Assembly: GCA_001189495.1 (NCBI GenBank)
Contig: CP012068.1
Span: 434,001 to 498,000, forward strand
Direction: 5' to 3'
From: Eubacterium sulci ATCC 35585
GTDB taxonomy: Bacteria; Bacillota; Clostridia; Peptostreptococcales; Anaerovoracaceae
Length of the DNA stretch: 64,000 bases
The translations under genes and the position numbers were made by a program. Below, piece after piece: positions 26,417-34,668 of this stretch. The notes under the pieces were generated by a model. The model was not told where the DNA came from and made no database searches. It worked only from the letters and a program-made list of their open reading frames with translations. The stretch's first letter is position 1, and the number at the start of each line of letters is the position of its first letter.

Positions 26417-27112
26417 ATGGTAAATATTCTTGTATGCGATGACGACAAGGAAATTGCGGGCGCACTAGAGATATATCTGCGTAACGAAGGCTACAATGTA
26501 TTTAAGGCATACGATGGAATGGAAGCACTGAACATCGTCAAGCAGAACCAGATTCATCTGATTCTGATGGATGTAATGATGCCAAATCTCGACGGAATCC
26601 AGGCGACTATGAAGATTCGCGAGGAGAATAATATTCCTATCATCATGCTATCTGCTAAGAGTGAGGACTACGATAAGATAATCGGACTTAATGTCGGTGC
26701 AGATGATTACATTACCAAGCCATTCAATCCCCTTGAGCTAATTGCTAGAGTCAAGTCACACCTGAGAAGGTTTACAAGGCTTGGCAGCATGGATGCTGAG
26801 AGCAAGGAAGGCATCTATACCAGTGGAGGGCTAGAGGTCGATGACAATGAGAAGAAAATCACAGTCGACGGTGAGCTGATTCCAGTGACTCCAACTGAGT
26901 TTGGAATTCTTAAGCTTCTTACTCAGAATGCTGGCAAGGTATTCTCCATAGAGCAAATCTATGAAAGCGTATGGAACGAGTCTGCATATAACCCTGAGAA
27001 TACGGTTGCCGTGCATATCCGAAGAATACGTGAGAAGATAGAGATTAACCCTAAGAACCCTAAGTACCTCAAGGTGGTTTGGGGCATAGGATACAAGGTT
27101 GAGAAGCTGTAA
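26417..27112 (+). CDS. OmpR/PhoB-family response regulator
   Basis: 231 residues. The receiver domain has acidic residues DDD near 8-10, the phosphorylation site Asp52 in LILMDVMMPNLDG, and KPF near residue 103. The C-terminal winged helix contains TPTEFGILKLLTQNAGKVFSIEQIYESVW. ATG 26417 follows GGAGG at four bases; the longer frame from 26390 does not. No histidine kinase gene is beside it; the next gene, after a terminator, is yhaM. Its kinase must be encoded elsewhere. Confidence 0.93.
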   Translation: MVNILVCDDDKEIAGALEIYLRNEGYNVFKAYDGMEALNIVKQNQIHLILMDVMMPNLDGIQATMKIREENNIPIIMLSAKSEDYDKIIGLNVGADDYITKPFNPLELIARVKSHLRRFTRLGSMDAESKEGIYTSGGLEVDDNEKKITVDGELIPVTPTEFGILKLLTQNAGKVFSIEQIYESVWNESAYNPENTVAVHIRRIREKIEINPKNPKYLKVVWGIGYKVEKL

Positions 27113-27125
27113 CATATATGTGAAT

Positions 27126-27160
27126 GAGAGGGCGATTATATGAATTAATCGCTCTTTTTT
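27126..27160 (+). terminator. Intrinsic terminator after the response regulator
   Basis: AGAGGGCGATTA and TAATCGCTCT pair around a short loop, with a following run of six Ts. Confidence 0.8.
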
Positions 27161-27294
27161 ACTGAGTGGTTTTAGATCAAAGGGGAATATGGCTTTAGGG
27201 TCTTGCTTATATTATTTACTTTGTATGAGGAAGTGTATATAATTAAATAAGACAAATTTGGAGGTATAAGATGCCTTAGGGCATTGCAGAAGAT

Positions 27295-28269
27295 ATGAAA
27301 GAATTTTACATTAACGAGCTGAAGAGCAATATGGAAATCATCGACTTTTTCATGGTTAAGTCGATAGGAATCAAGGTGGGATCTAACAACAAGCAGTACC
27401 TTGATTTACACCTTGCTGATAACACTGGCGAGGTCAGTGCCAAGAAGTGGGATGTCTCAGAAGGAGAGCAGCCTGCACTGTCTGCGATTAAAGAGGGAAA
27501 CATTGTCAAGGTAAAGGCTCAGGTTACTGAATGGAATGGAATGAAGCAGCTTAGAGTTCTAAGAATACGCAAGTCCACAGAGGCGGATGTGCTTGAGCTG
27601 TCTGATTTTATCAAGGCAGCACCAGAGCAACCAGAGGATATGTATAGATTCATAACTGACTGCGCTAATGAGATCAAGGACGACGATTTAAGAAGGCTGA
27701 CAACTAAGCTTTTAGTTGATAACAAGGATAGACTCTGGTACTATCCTGCTGCATCGAGAAACCACCATGCAGAGTATGCAGGGCTCTTATGGCATATGAA
27801 GAGAATGATTATGTCTGGCAAGGCCCTTTGCAAGATTTATGATTTCCTCAATGAGGACCTTGTAGTTACAGGTGTAATTATCCATGATATGGAGAAGCTC
27901 AACGAGATTGATGCGAGCGAAAACGGAATCGCATCAGGATACTCTATGAAAGGTCAGTTGCTTGGACATATAGTTCAGGGCGTTACTATGATAGATGAAC
28001 TGTGCAAAGAACTTGGTATTGATGAGGAGAAGGCTATTGTCCTTGAGCATATGATTTTGACTCATCACTATGAGCCTGAGTTCGGAAGCCCTAAGAAGCC
28101 GATGTTCCCCGAGGCTGAGATTCTTCATTATCTAGATGTGATGGATGCTAGAATGTTCGACATGGAAGAGGCGCTTGACGGCGTTGGTCCTGGTGGCTTC
28201 AGTGAAAGAGTTAGAGTGCTTGATAATAGAAGAATATATAGACCTTTGTTTACTAGCGAAGAAGAATAG
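27295..28269 (+). CDS. yhaM: 3'-5' exoribonuclease, YhaM family
   Basis: 324 residues, the usual size. Residues ~15-95 form an OB-fold (SIGIKVGSNNKQYLDLHLADNTGEVSAKKW). The HD-domain metal site is visible as NHHAEYAGLLWH and VIIHDMEKL, with further histidines in HMILTHHYEPEFGS. YhaM trims RNA and single-stranded DNA from the 3' end using metal ions. Upstream, a strong GGAGG is followed by ATG CCT TAG (27271-27279), so the good ribosome site serves a three-codon minicistron; the gene's own ATG has only a weak AGAAG. Confidence 0.9.
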   Translation: MKEFYINELKSNMEIIDFFMVKSIGIKVGSNNKQYLDLHLADNTGEVSAKKWDVSEGEQPALSAIKEGNIVKVKAQVTEWNGMKQLRVLRIRKSTEADVLELSDFIKAAPEQPEDMYRFITDCANEIKDDDLRRLTTKLLVDNKDRLWYYPAASRNHHAEYAGLLWHMKRMIMSGKALCKIYDFLNEDLVVTGVIIHDMEKLNEIDASENGIASGYSMKGQLLGHIVQGVTMIDELCKELGIDEEKAIVLEHMILTHHYEPEFGSPKKPMFPEAEILHYLDVMDARMFDMEEALDGVGPGGFSERVRVLDNRRIYRPLFTSEEE

Positions 28270-28320
28270 TTTACAAATATAAGTTTGTATATAAATACAA
28301 AATTAACGGTGATTTAATAC

Positions 28321-30573
28321 ATGCAGATGATTGAAGGCAATATTGCCGAGATTATTTTTAGAAATGAAGAAAACGGATATACTGTCGCTATCCTAGAGCT
28401 AGAGGATGAGTACTGCACTGTAGTTGGCAATCTGCCGAGCTGCAACAAGGGAAGCAGATTCAAGCTTGTGGGTAGCGAAAAGGCTCATCCAGTTTACGGT
28501 GAGCAATTTGCCTTTGATGAATTTGAGGAGGTATTGCCTCAGGGCGTAAGGGCTATATTTGATTTTTTGTCTTCAGGAGTAATCAAGGGTATCGGGCCTT
28601 CTACCGCTGCAGCGATAATCGATAAGTTCGGTGAAGATGCTCTTACAATAATGGAGGAAAATCCAGATAGACTTATCGAGGTTAATGGAATAGGTGAGAA
28701 GACTGCGGCTAAGATTACGGAGTCTTTTTCTGCACATAGGCAGTTTGCTGAGATATCTATGGCATTTCAGAAGTATGGGATTTCATCGGCACAGGCTCTT
28801 AAGCTATTTAAGCAGTTTGGTGTTTATTCTGTCGATATTATCGAGGAGAATCCATACAGACTTATCGATGAGGTCAGGGGCTTTGGCTTTCGCAAGGCTG
28901 ATCTAATCGCAGAGAAGATGGGCGTTAGCCGTGATAGTGATATAAGAATTAAGAGCGGAATCAAATACGCTCTTTCCTTTTTTGCAGGAGAAGGCAATAC
29001 TTATATGCCTAGAATAGAGCTTTGCGACAGGGTTTGCGAACTGCTAGATGTTCCTGAGGAACTTATTGAGGAAAGTCTAATAGAGATGGCCTTTGAAGGC
29101 ATGCTCAAGATAGATAGACTTGATACTCAGGAGGTTGTATATCTATACAGCTTTTTCAGTGCAGAGCAAAAGGTTTGCAGGAACCTGCTTAGACTCAGCG
29201 AAGGTAGATTAAAACCTCTTTCTACAAATATAGATAACCTTATCAGGGACAGCGAAGTAAGCAGTGGAATTGAGCTTTCAGATCAGCAGAAGAATGCAGT
29301 AATCAACTCTGTAAACCACGGTATTTCAGTGATAACTGGTGGACCTGGTACGGGCAAGACCACTATCATAAATGCGATTATTAGAATTTTTGAGGCGAGT
29401 GGCCTAAAGACTGCAATAGCTGCGCCAACTGGTAGAGCAGCAAAGCGTATAACTGAAACTAGTGGTCACTATGCTTCTACGATTCATAGACTCTTAGAAT
29501 ACTATTTTTCGGATGAAACTGGAGAGACGGTATTCGGTAAGTGCGATGATGATAGACTCGATTACGATGTTGTGATAGTCGATGAGTCTTCAATGATAGA
29601 TTTACTTTTGATGAAGGCCCTTACAGATGCGCTTCAGACTGGAACAAGACTTATTTTGATTGGTGACTGCGACCAGCTACCTCCAGTGGGTGCTGGGGAT
29701 ATTCTTCGTGATCTAATTGAGAGTGAGTTTGTATTTACAACAAAGCTCAGCTCCATATTCAGGCAGGCTGAGGAGAGCCTCATAATTGTCAATGCTCATA
29801 GGATAAACTCGGGTGAATACCCTTATGTGAATGAGAAGGAAAAGGATTTTTTCTTTATGGAACGAACCGATGAGCAGAGCATCGTAGCGCTAATTAGCGA
29901 GCTTGCGACAACTAGACTGTCGGCATACTACGATGGTATAGACCCTATCAAGGATATACAGGTTTTGACACCTGTGCGAAAAGGGGCTCTTGGTACTGCT
30001 AGTCTAAATGCTGAACTTCAGAAAATGCTAAATCCACCAGATCCTTTGAAGACCGAAAAGAAACTTGGAGACAGGCTTTTTAGAGAAGGCGACAAGGTTA
30101 TGCAAACCAGAAATAACTACCAGATTGGATGGAAGAAAAGGCGTGATTTCAGCGAGGGTCAGGGCGTTTTTAATGGAGACATCGGATATATACACAGCAT
30201 AGATAACGATGCCGGGCAGATGACAGTTATCTTTGATGAAGATAGGTTTGTTAGCTACGAGTTTGGACAGCTAGATGAAATAGAGCTTGCTTATGCTATG
30301 ACGGTGCATAAGAGTCAGGGCAGTGAATTTCCTATAGTAGTTATGCCTGTGTCTTGGTTTCCACCTATGCTTGCAACACGTAACCTGCTTTACACTGCAG
30401 TAACTAGAGGTAAGAAGGTCGTCATTCTTTGCGGAATGCAAAGGCGCATGGAAGCTATGGTTGACAACAATCGAATAAAGCTCAGATTTTCGGGACTTAA
30501 GCATAGACTCAGAGCTCTTATTGGAAGGAGTATAATTGGCTCAAACGAAGAAACTTTGGGAAATGAGATTTAA
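28321..30573 (+). CDS. recD2: ATP-dependent DNA helicase RecD2
   Basis: 750 residues, the full length of RecD2. The N-terminal OB-like region is followed by helix-hairpin-helix repeats (GIGPSTAAAII, VNGIGEKTAA, VRGFGFRKADLIA). Walker A ITGGPGTGKTT is at about 339-349, motif II VIVDESSMID near 420, and motif VI YTAVTRGKK near the end. It unwinds DNA 5' to 3' on single-stranded tails and acts in repair without RecBC. Its last base is the first base of the comFC ATG (TAATG), indicating translational coupling. Confidence 0.94.
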   Translation: MQMIEGNIAEIIFRNEENGYTVAILELEDEYCTVVGNLPSCNKGSRFKLVGSEKAHPVYGEQFAFDEFEEVLPQGVRAIFDFLSSGVIKGIGPSTAAAIIDKFGEDALTIMEENPDRLIEVNGIGEKTAAKITESFSAHRQFAEISMAFQKYGISSAQALKLFKQFGVYSVDIIEENPYRLIDEVRGFGFRKADLIAEKMGVSRDSDIRIKSGIKYALSFFAGEGNTYMPRIELCDRVCELLDVPEELIEESLIEMAFEGMLKIDRLDTQEVVYLYSFFSAEQKVCRNLLRLSEGRLKPLSTNIDNLIRDSEVSSGIELSDQQKNAVINSVNHGISVITGGPGTGKTTIINAIIRIFEASGLKTAIAAPTGRAAKRITETSGHYASTIHRLLEYYFSDETGETVFGKCDDDRLDYDVVIVDESSMIDLLLMKALTDALQTGTRLILIGDCDQLPPVGAGDILRDLIESEFVFTTKLSSIFRQAEESLIIVNAHRINSGEYPYVNEKEKDFFFMERTDEQSIVALISELATTRLSAYYDGIDPIKDIQVLTPVRKGALGTASLNAELQKMLNPPDPLKTEKKLGDRLFREGDKVMQTRNNYQIGWKKRRDFSEGQGVFNGDIGYIHSIDNDAGQMTVIFDEDRFVSYEFGQLDEIELAYAMTVHKSQGSEFPIVVMPVSWFPPMLATRNLLYTAVTRGKKVVILCGMQRRMEAMVDNNRIKLRFSGLKHRLRALIGRSIIGSNEETLGNEI

Positions 30574-31277
30574 TGGGAGAAACTGAATATATAGATATAT
30601 CAAAGCAAAGGTCTAAGTCAGGAATTAGGAATGCAATAAAGATGGTAGCAGAGCTAGCCTTTCCACCAAGTCTCTACTGTGTATGTTGTGGAAACATCAT
30701 TGATTCTACGAGAACTTATTCTCTTTGCGATCACTGCATGGACCACTTTAGATGGGACACTGAAGAAGGCGCTTGCAACGGAAATGTACGCTTAATTAGA
30801 TGCGTGAGCTATGGTATATATGAGAGAAGTCTTATCTTTGATTTAAAGTATAGGGGAAAGAAGCATGTTGCTAGAGTCATTGCAGAGATAATGGCAGATA
30901 AGATTTTGTCACTGGAGCTTGAAGTCGACTATATCGTACCCGTCCCGATGTTTAAGGAAAAAGAGAAAAATCGAGGATTTAATCAGACAAGACTCATTGC
31001 TGATTTTCTTTCAAAGGAACTTTCTTGTAATGTGGCTGACTGCCTTGTGCGCACAAGAGCAACAAGGCCTATGCGAGGGCTTAGTGAGGAGCAGCGTGCA
31101 GAAAATATCAAGGGAAGCATCGCTGTTGCTTCAGATTTTGATGGATTTAACAAGAAAGCAAGAGTAGCGGTACTCGATGACTTTTACACTACGGGAAGTA
31201 CGGCAAGGGAATGCATTCGTGCTCTTAAGGTAACAGGGGCAGAAGAGATTATATTTATTGCTTTTGCAAGTCGCTAA
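30573..31277 (+). CDS. comFC: ComF-family phosphoribosyltransferase-like protein
   Basis: 234 residues. An N-terminal four-cysteine zinc motif (CVCC near 36-39, CDHC near 52-55) is followed by a phosphoribosyltransferase fold with the PRPP loop VAVLDDFYTTGST near residue 200 and the typical KNRGFNQ (in KEKNRGFNQTRLIA). In competent bacteria ComFC helps take up and process single-stranded DNA; no comFA lies beside it here. It overlaps recD2 by one base. Confidence 0.9.
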   Translation: MGETEYIDISKQRSKSGIRNAIKMVAELAFPPSLYCVCCGNIIDSTRTYSLCDHCMDHFRWDTEEGACNGNVRLIRCVSYGIYERSLIFDLKYRGKKHVARVIAEIMADKILSLELEVDYIVPVPMFKEKEKNRGFNQTRLIADFLSKELSCNVADCLVRTRATRPMRGLSEEQRAENIKGSIAVASDFDGFNKKARVAVLDDFYTTGSTARECIRALKVTGAEEIIFIAFASR

Positions 31278-31301
31278 GCGGATAAATAATTTAAAAGAAA
31301 G

Positions 31302-31333
31302 TCGCTCTAAGAGAAGTTTAGAGCGATTTTTTT
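31302..31333 (+). terminator. Intrinsic terminator after comFC
   Basis: TCGCTCTAA and TTTAGAGCGA pair around GAGAAG, followed by seven Ts. It separates the comFC operon from the riboswitch unit. Confidence 0.9.
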
Positions 31334-31334
31334 A

Positions 31335-31363
31335 TTGAATCATCCAAGCAGAAATGTTATAAT
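31335..31363 (+). promoter_or_regulatory. Promoter of the cobalamin riboswitch transcript
   Basis: TTGAAT (31335-31340), a 17-base spacer and a perfect TATAAT (31358-31363), immediately upstream of the riboswitch. Confidence 0.75.
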
Positions 31364-31376
31364 TTATCTGTTAATT

Positions 31377-31474
31377 TAAAACAATTTCAGGGGAATTGAG
31401 TGAAAATCTCAAACGGTCCCGCCACTGTAATGAGAAGCCTGCGTTCTCAGAGTCAGATTACCTGTATTGTTTGT
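31377..31474 (+). ncRNA. Cobalamin riboswitch
   Basis: The core elements of the class are present in order: GGGGAATTGAGTGAAAATCTC, the highly conserved ACGGTCCCGCCACTGTAA, and the B12-box version AGTCAGATTACCTG. The outer P1 helix is formed by AAACAAT (about 31379) and ATTGTTT (about 31466). Downstream, TACGAG at 31488-31493 is complementary to CTCGTA at 31546-31551 in the terminator. This gives a plausible antiterminator, so ligand binding would stop transcription. The controlled gene is a surface protein, which is unusual. Confidence 0.9.
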
Positions 31475-31540
31475 TTAAGTCTTATTCTACGAGCGATGGA
31501 AAGGATTTGTGCAGATTGCTATTATGATGCCGATTATTTT

Positions 31541-31566
31541 GCAACCTCGTAAGGTTGCTTTTTTTA
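31541..31566 (+). terminator. Riboswitch-controlled terminator
   Basis: GCAACCT-CGTA-AGGTTGC plus a run of seven Ts, 67 bases after the riboswitch core and 31 bases before the GTG start of the surface protein gene. It is the likely expression platform. Confidence 0.88.
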
Positions 31567-31597
31567 TGCGCTTGTAGATAGAAAATGGGAGGAAAAG

Positions 31598-34258
31598 GTG
31601 TTTACAGTAAGAAAAAGGAATTTTGCTAGGTTTGCAGTAGTATTTCTAACGCTTATGCTCGTTTTGACTGCAAGCATGACTAGGGACTTCGCATATGCTA
31701 ATGGTGAAAAATATTCCGAGACAGAAATATCCGAGGCTAATAAGGCACTGGATGAATTCATGGCGGGTAGAAATAGCTACCTGATTACAAATGGGGGTAC
31801 ATGGAATCCTGAAAAGGAATATGGAAAAATGAAGAGTGACGATGGTCTAACCTACACCATAGGCTATAAGATGTCGGTAGGAAATGAGGCGGATTTTACA
31901 AGTCTAAACTTCAACTTCAACAGGTTTGATAAGTATAGAGCGACGGTCTTCTTTGAGGGAAGTGCACTCGATGCAAAGACTGCTCCTAATGGAAGTCAGA
32001 ACACGATTAAGATAAAAAGAAGACCGAAGACGCAGGATATCGTTGTAAATGCAAGGCTTGCTTTGTTTAGAAAGAGCTCTGTAAGTACCCACGTTCAGCA
32101 GGGTAAGGTAGATCCGATTGCTGAGAGAAATATCAAAATCATATTAAAAGCACCAAAATCTGAGAATGCACCTGTAAGGGTTTCAGTCAAAGTATTTGAC
32201 AAGGAAAGCAGTCAGGAAATTTTGAAAGGAACAAGCAATTTAGCTCTAAATGTGTATGAGGACCAGGCAGGAAAGAAAATCGTATACAATCTCGACGCCA
32301 AGTATGACTACAATCTTGAGAAAAACAAGACTTATTACATAAGTGCAAGGGCTGATGGCTACGAAGATTTCTTTGAGGCATTCGTACCAAAGGAGCGCGG
32401 GGAGCATAGAGTTCTTCTAACAAAGAAGGACGATGGCTCTAAGGAAAGTTCGATATGGAACTTTGATAAGGATACGAAGACGCTAAAGGGATATAAGGCG
32501 GGAGAAAACTACAATAACCCATCTGTTCTAGAAATTCCGGCAAGCATAGACGGAGTAGCTGTCGAAAAAATAGACAAGAATGCATTTAAATATGCACTTT
32601 GGGGATCGAATGTAAAAAACTCCATAACAGAGCTTTATATTCCAGCTAGTGTAAAGATTATAGAAGCAGAAGCTTTCAAAGGTCATAAAACACTTACAAA
32701 ACTGAGCATTGAAGATGGCTCGCAGCTTGAGAAAATCGGTGATTCAGCCTTTATGTCAGCAAGTCTTGATGAGCTGAGCTTGCCAGCTAGCGTAAGGGAG
32801 ATTGATGACGATGCCTTTAGTATGAATAACATCAAAGCACTAAGGCTTCCAGAAGGTCTAGAAAAACTAGGTAGAGGCGCATTCGGATGCAATTTGATAG
32901 AGAAGGCTACACTACCAAGTACTCTCAAAGATTTGCCTAAGACAGCAAACGGAGTATTCTACAAGAACTTCAGCGAGAAAGCAAAGGGCTCTGCATACAA
33001 GGGCCAGCTTAGATATGTCCAGGTGATAGATAAGAGCGGAATCGCAACCACCTTCAACACGGGTGGTGTTGTAAATCCTGTACCTGTTACAATCAAATAT
33101 GTAAATCAGTTCGGTGAGAGCATACGCGAAGATGATGTGGTTTATGGATGTAATTTCAACACTACATACGAGCAGTATGGAAAGGTGAGTCTAGGAGCTG
33201 GAGACAAGAGCTTCCTAAATAGCTATAGAGGTTCAAACGGCACAAATACAGGAAACACCGCAACTGAGATTTTCAAGCAGGAAAAGCTCGCTAATGCTAT
33301 CATCGGAGAAAACTTCTTTAGAGATGGCAAGGAGTATGTTTTCAGCAAGAACAGCGCGCCATACATAGAGGGACATATCAGACCTCAGGAAGATGTGCAT
33401 AAGACGATAACAAGCACAGACAATGTAGTTGAATTTGTATACCAGACAAAAGAAAAAATAGTTGTCGATAAGACAGAGCTTCAAAATACAATAAGGTCAG
33501 CAGAGGAATCAAAGAAGGATATCAAAATTAGCTCTGATGGTAAGGACATAGAGCCAAAGGACAAGTGGACTACGTCTATGGCTGTAGAAGCACTCGATAG
33601 TGCGATTGCGGCGGCAAAGTCTGTAGATGAAAATGCAAGAGTAAGACAAGAAGCAGTCGACAAGGCAAAGGCTGATTTGCAGGAAGCAATGAATAGCTTT
33701 GAAGCAAGTTTCAAACAAGGAATGAAGGAAGAAGCTAAGCCAGTAGAACCTGAGAAGCCAGAGCCAGGCAAGACAGAGCCGGTTAAGCCTGCAGAGCCTG
33801 AGAAGCCAGAGCCAGGAAAAACTGAGCCGGTTAAGCCTGCAGAGCCTGAGAAACCAGACTCAGGCAAGACCGAGACAACCAAGCCAGTAGAACCTCAGAA
33901 GCCAGATACAAGTAAGACTGAGCCAGTCAAGCCAGCTGTAGCAACAAGAACAAATAATAGCCTTGTCGCTCCTAGAAGTGAGGCTAGCAAAGTGAGTCAG
34001 AATCTAGATAAGTCTATAGCGTCTGAGAAGAAGACGGATACTGATACAGTCAAGAAGCCTGATGAAAATCAGAAAAATACAGAGCTAAAGGCTGCTGATA
34101 AAAATGCAAAGAACATGGCGGTTTTAAATAACGGTGATGAAAGCAAGGATAAAAAAGAAACAGATAAGCTTCCAAATTATCTGATCTTCATAGCTGTATT
34201 TGCAATCGCAGGCTTAGCCGCTCTATATAAAATAATCATGGCAGCAAAGCAAAGGTAA
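31598..34258 (+). CDS. B12-riboswitch-controlled leucine-rich-repeat surface protein
   Basis: 886 residues from a GTG preceded by GGGAGG. A signal peptide (about 1-35, ending RDFAYA) is followed by a ~260-residue region with no recognised family. BspA-type leucine-rich repeats come next (about 295-460: EIPASIDGVAVEKIDKNAF, ELYIPASVKIIEAEAF, ELSLPASVREIDDDAF, LRLPEGLEKLGRGAF), then a MucBP-like beta domain (about 490-620) and a FIVAR-like helical segment (about 630-705). Four Pro/Glu/Lys repeats lead to a C-terminal membrane helix and basic tail (LPNYLIFIAVFAIAGLAAL...KQR). There is no classical LPxTG. Riboswitch control suggests a role in binding corrinoids or B12-bearing material at the surface; this is inference. 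Confidence 0.85.
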   Translation: MFTVRKRNFARFAVVFLTLMLVLTASMTRDFAYANGEKYSETEISEANKALDEFMAGRNSYLITNGGTWNPEKEYGKMKSDDGLTYTIGYKMSVGNEADFTSLNFNFNRFDKYRATVFFEGSALDAKTAPNGSQNTIKIKRRPKTQDIVVNARLALFRKSSVSTHVQQGKVDPIAERNIKIILKAPKSENAPVRVSVKVFDKESSQEILKGTSNLALNVYEDQAGKKIVYNLDAKYDYNLEKNKTYYISARADGYEDFFEAFVPKERGEHRVLLTKKDDGSKESSIWNFDKDTKTLKGYKAGENYNNPSVLEIPASIDGVAVEKIDKNAFKYALWGSNVKNSITELYIPASVKIIEAEAFKGHKTLTKLSIEDGSQLEKIGDSAFMSASLDELSLPASVREIDDDAFSMNNIKALRLPEGLEKLGRGAFGCNLIEKATLPSTLKDLPKTANGVFYKNFSEKAKGSAYKGQLRYVQVIDKSGIATTFNTGGVVNPVPVTIKYVNQFGESIREDDVVYGCNFNTTYEQYGKVSLGAGDKSFLNSYRGSNGTNTGNTATEIFKQEKLANAIIGENFFRDGKEYVFSKNSAPYIEGHIRPQEDVHKTITSTDNVVEFVYQTKEKIVVDKTELQNTIRSAEESKKDIKISSDGKDIEPKDKWTTSMAVEALDSAIAAAKSVDENARVRQEAVDKAKADLQEAMNSFEASFKQGMKEEAKPVEPEKPEPGKTEPVKPAEPEKPEPGKTEPVKPAEPEKPDSGKTETTKPVEPQKPDTSKTEPVKPAVATRTNNSLVAPRSEASKVSQNLDKSIASEKKTDTDTVKKPDENQKNTELKAADKNAKNMAVLNNGDESKDKKETDKLPNYLIFIAVFAIAGLAALYKIIMAAKQR
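33746..33937 (+). repeat. Four tandem 48-bp repeats coding a Pro/Glu/Lys wall-spanning stretch
   Basis: Each unit encodes 16 residues of the type EPEKPEPGKTEPVKPA. Units one and two are nearly identical; three and four have drifted (PDSGKTETTKPV, PDTSKTEPVKPA). Such repeats usually span the peptidoglycan and vary in number between strains. Confidence 0.85.
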
Positions 34259-34274
34259 TCTTAATAAGTCCAAT

Positions 34275-34307
34275 GAAAAGGGGTGGCTATTTAGCCATCC
34301 TCTTTTC
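34275..34307 (+). terminator. Intrinsic terminator after the surface protein gene
   Basis: GGGTGGC-TATTTA-GCCATCC with flanking A-rich and T-rich arms (AAAAG/CTTTT). Confidence 0.82.
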
Positions 34308-34308
34308 G

Positions 34309-34338
34309 TTGACAAAGCGCCAGGATTTTGATAATAAT
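34309..34338 (+). promoter_or_regulatory. Promoter of the raiA-like RNA
   Basis: A perfect TTGACA (34309-34314), an 18-base spacer and AATAAT (34333-34338). Transcription would start near 34345. Confidence 0.6.
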
Positions 34339-34344
34339 TAGATA

Positions 34345-34526
34345 CAGCATTTTGTTTGCGTCTGTGGAGGAAGATCCATGCCAGCTATGGGCGAAAGGAT
34401 CCACGTAAACCGTGAGAAGAGCTCGCGGCGATCATGGCATAGTTTAGAAGTAAGTCCTCGGAGAAACTCCGGTCAAGGCAAGTGTGGGGGCAAAGACCAG
34501 GTCAGGCAAACAGGTGCTGTTTTTGT
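34345..34526 (+). ncRNA. raiA-motif-type structured RNA upstream of hpf
   Basis: A ~180-nt non-coding stretch lies directly upstream of the hibernation factor gene, where the raiA RNA motif is found in Firmicutes. It has its own promoter and a weak terminator-like hairpin (AAACAG-GTG-CTGTTT). Visible elements are GGAGGAAGATCCATGCC with a distal GGCAT partner (CATGGCATAG), GGATCCACG, and the pairing TCCTCGGAGAAACTCCGG. The class assignment rests mainly on position and general look. A 65-codon open frame across it (34378-34575) has no ribosome site and is not believed. A separate TATAAT at 34593-34598 may serve hpf. Confidence 0.65.
34505..34526 (+). terminator. Possible terminator of the raiA-like RNA
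   Basis: AAACAG-GTG-CTGTTT followed by TTG. The stem is short, so termination would be partial, allowing some read-through into hpf. Confidence 0.45.
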
Positions 34527-34668
34527 TGCATTTTTTCACATAAAAATTAAAATCTTTTCACAATTTATAGCGTAGTTTTATAAAAAAAGTGGTATAATAA
34601 AGAAAATCGTAGCTTTGCTATGATGCATAACTGTACATCCTTATAGCAAAGCGGTAAAGGAGGCATTT

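Noticed and set aside
33746-33937. Regular repeats considered as a CRISPR array
   Set aside because: The units are contiguous, encode a Pro/Glu/Lys repeat in frame and have no unique spacers. No CRISPR array or cas gene was seen in the window.
34345-34526. RNase P RNA, because GGAGGAAGATCC resembles its 5' core
   Set aside because: The unit is about 180 nt, half the needed length, and lacks the 3' core pairing partner.
34378-34575. 65-codon open frame on the plus strand
   Set aside because: It crosses the raiA-like RNA and its hairpin, has no ribosome site and has a low-complexity sequence.
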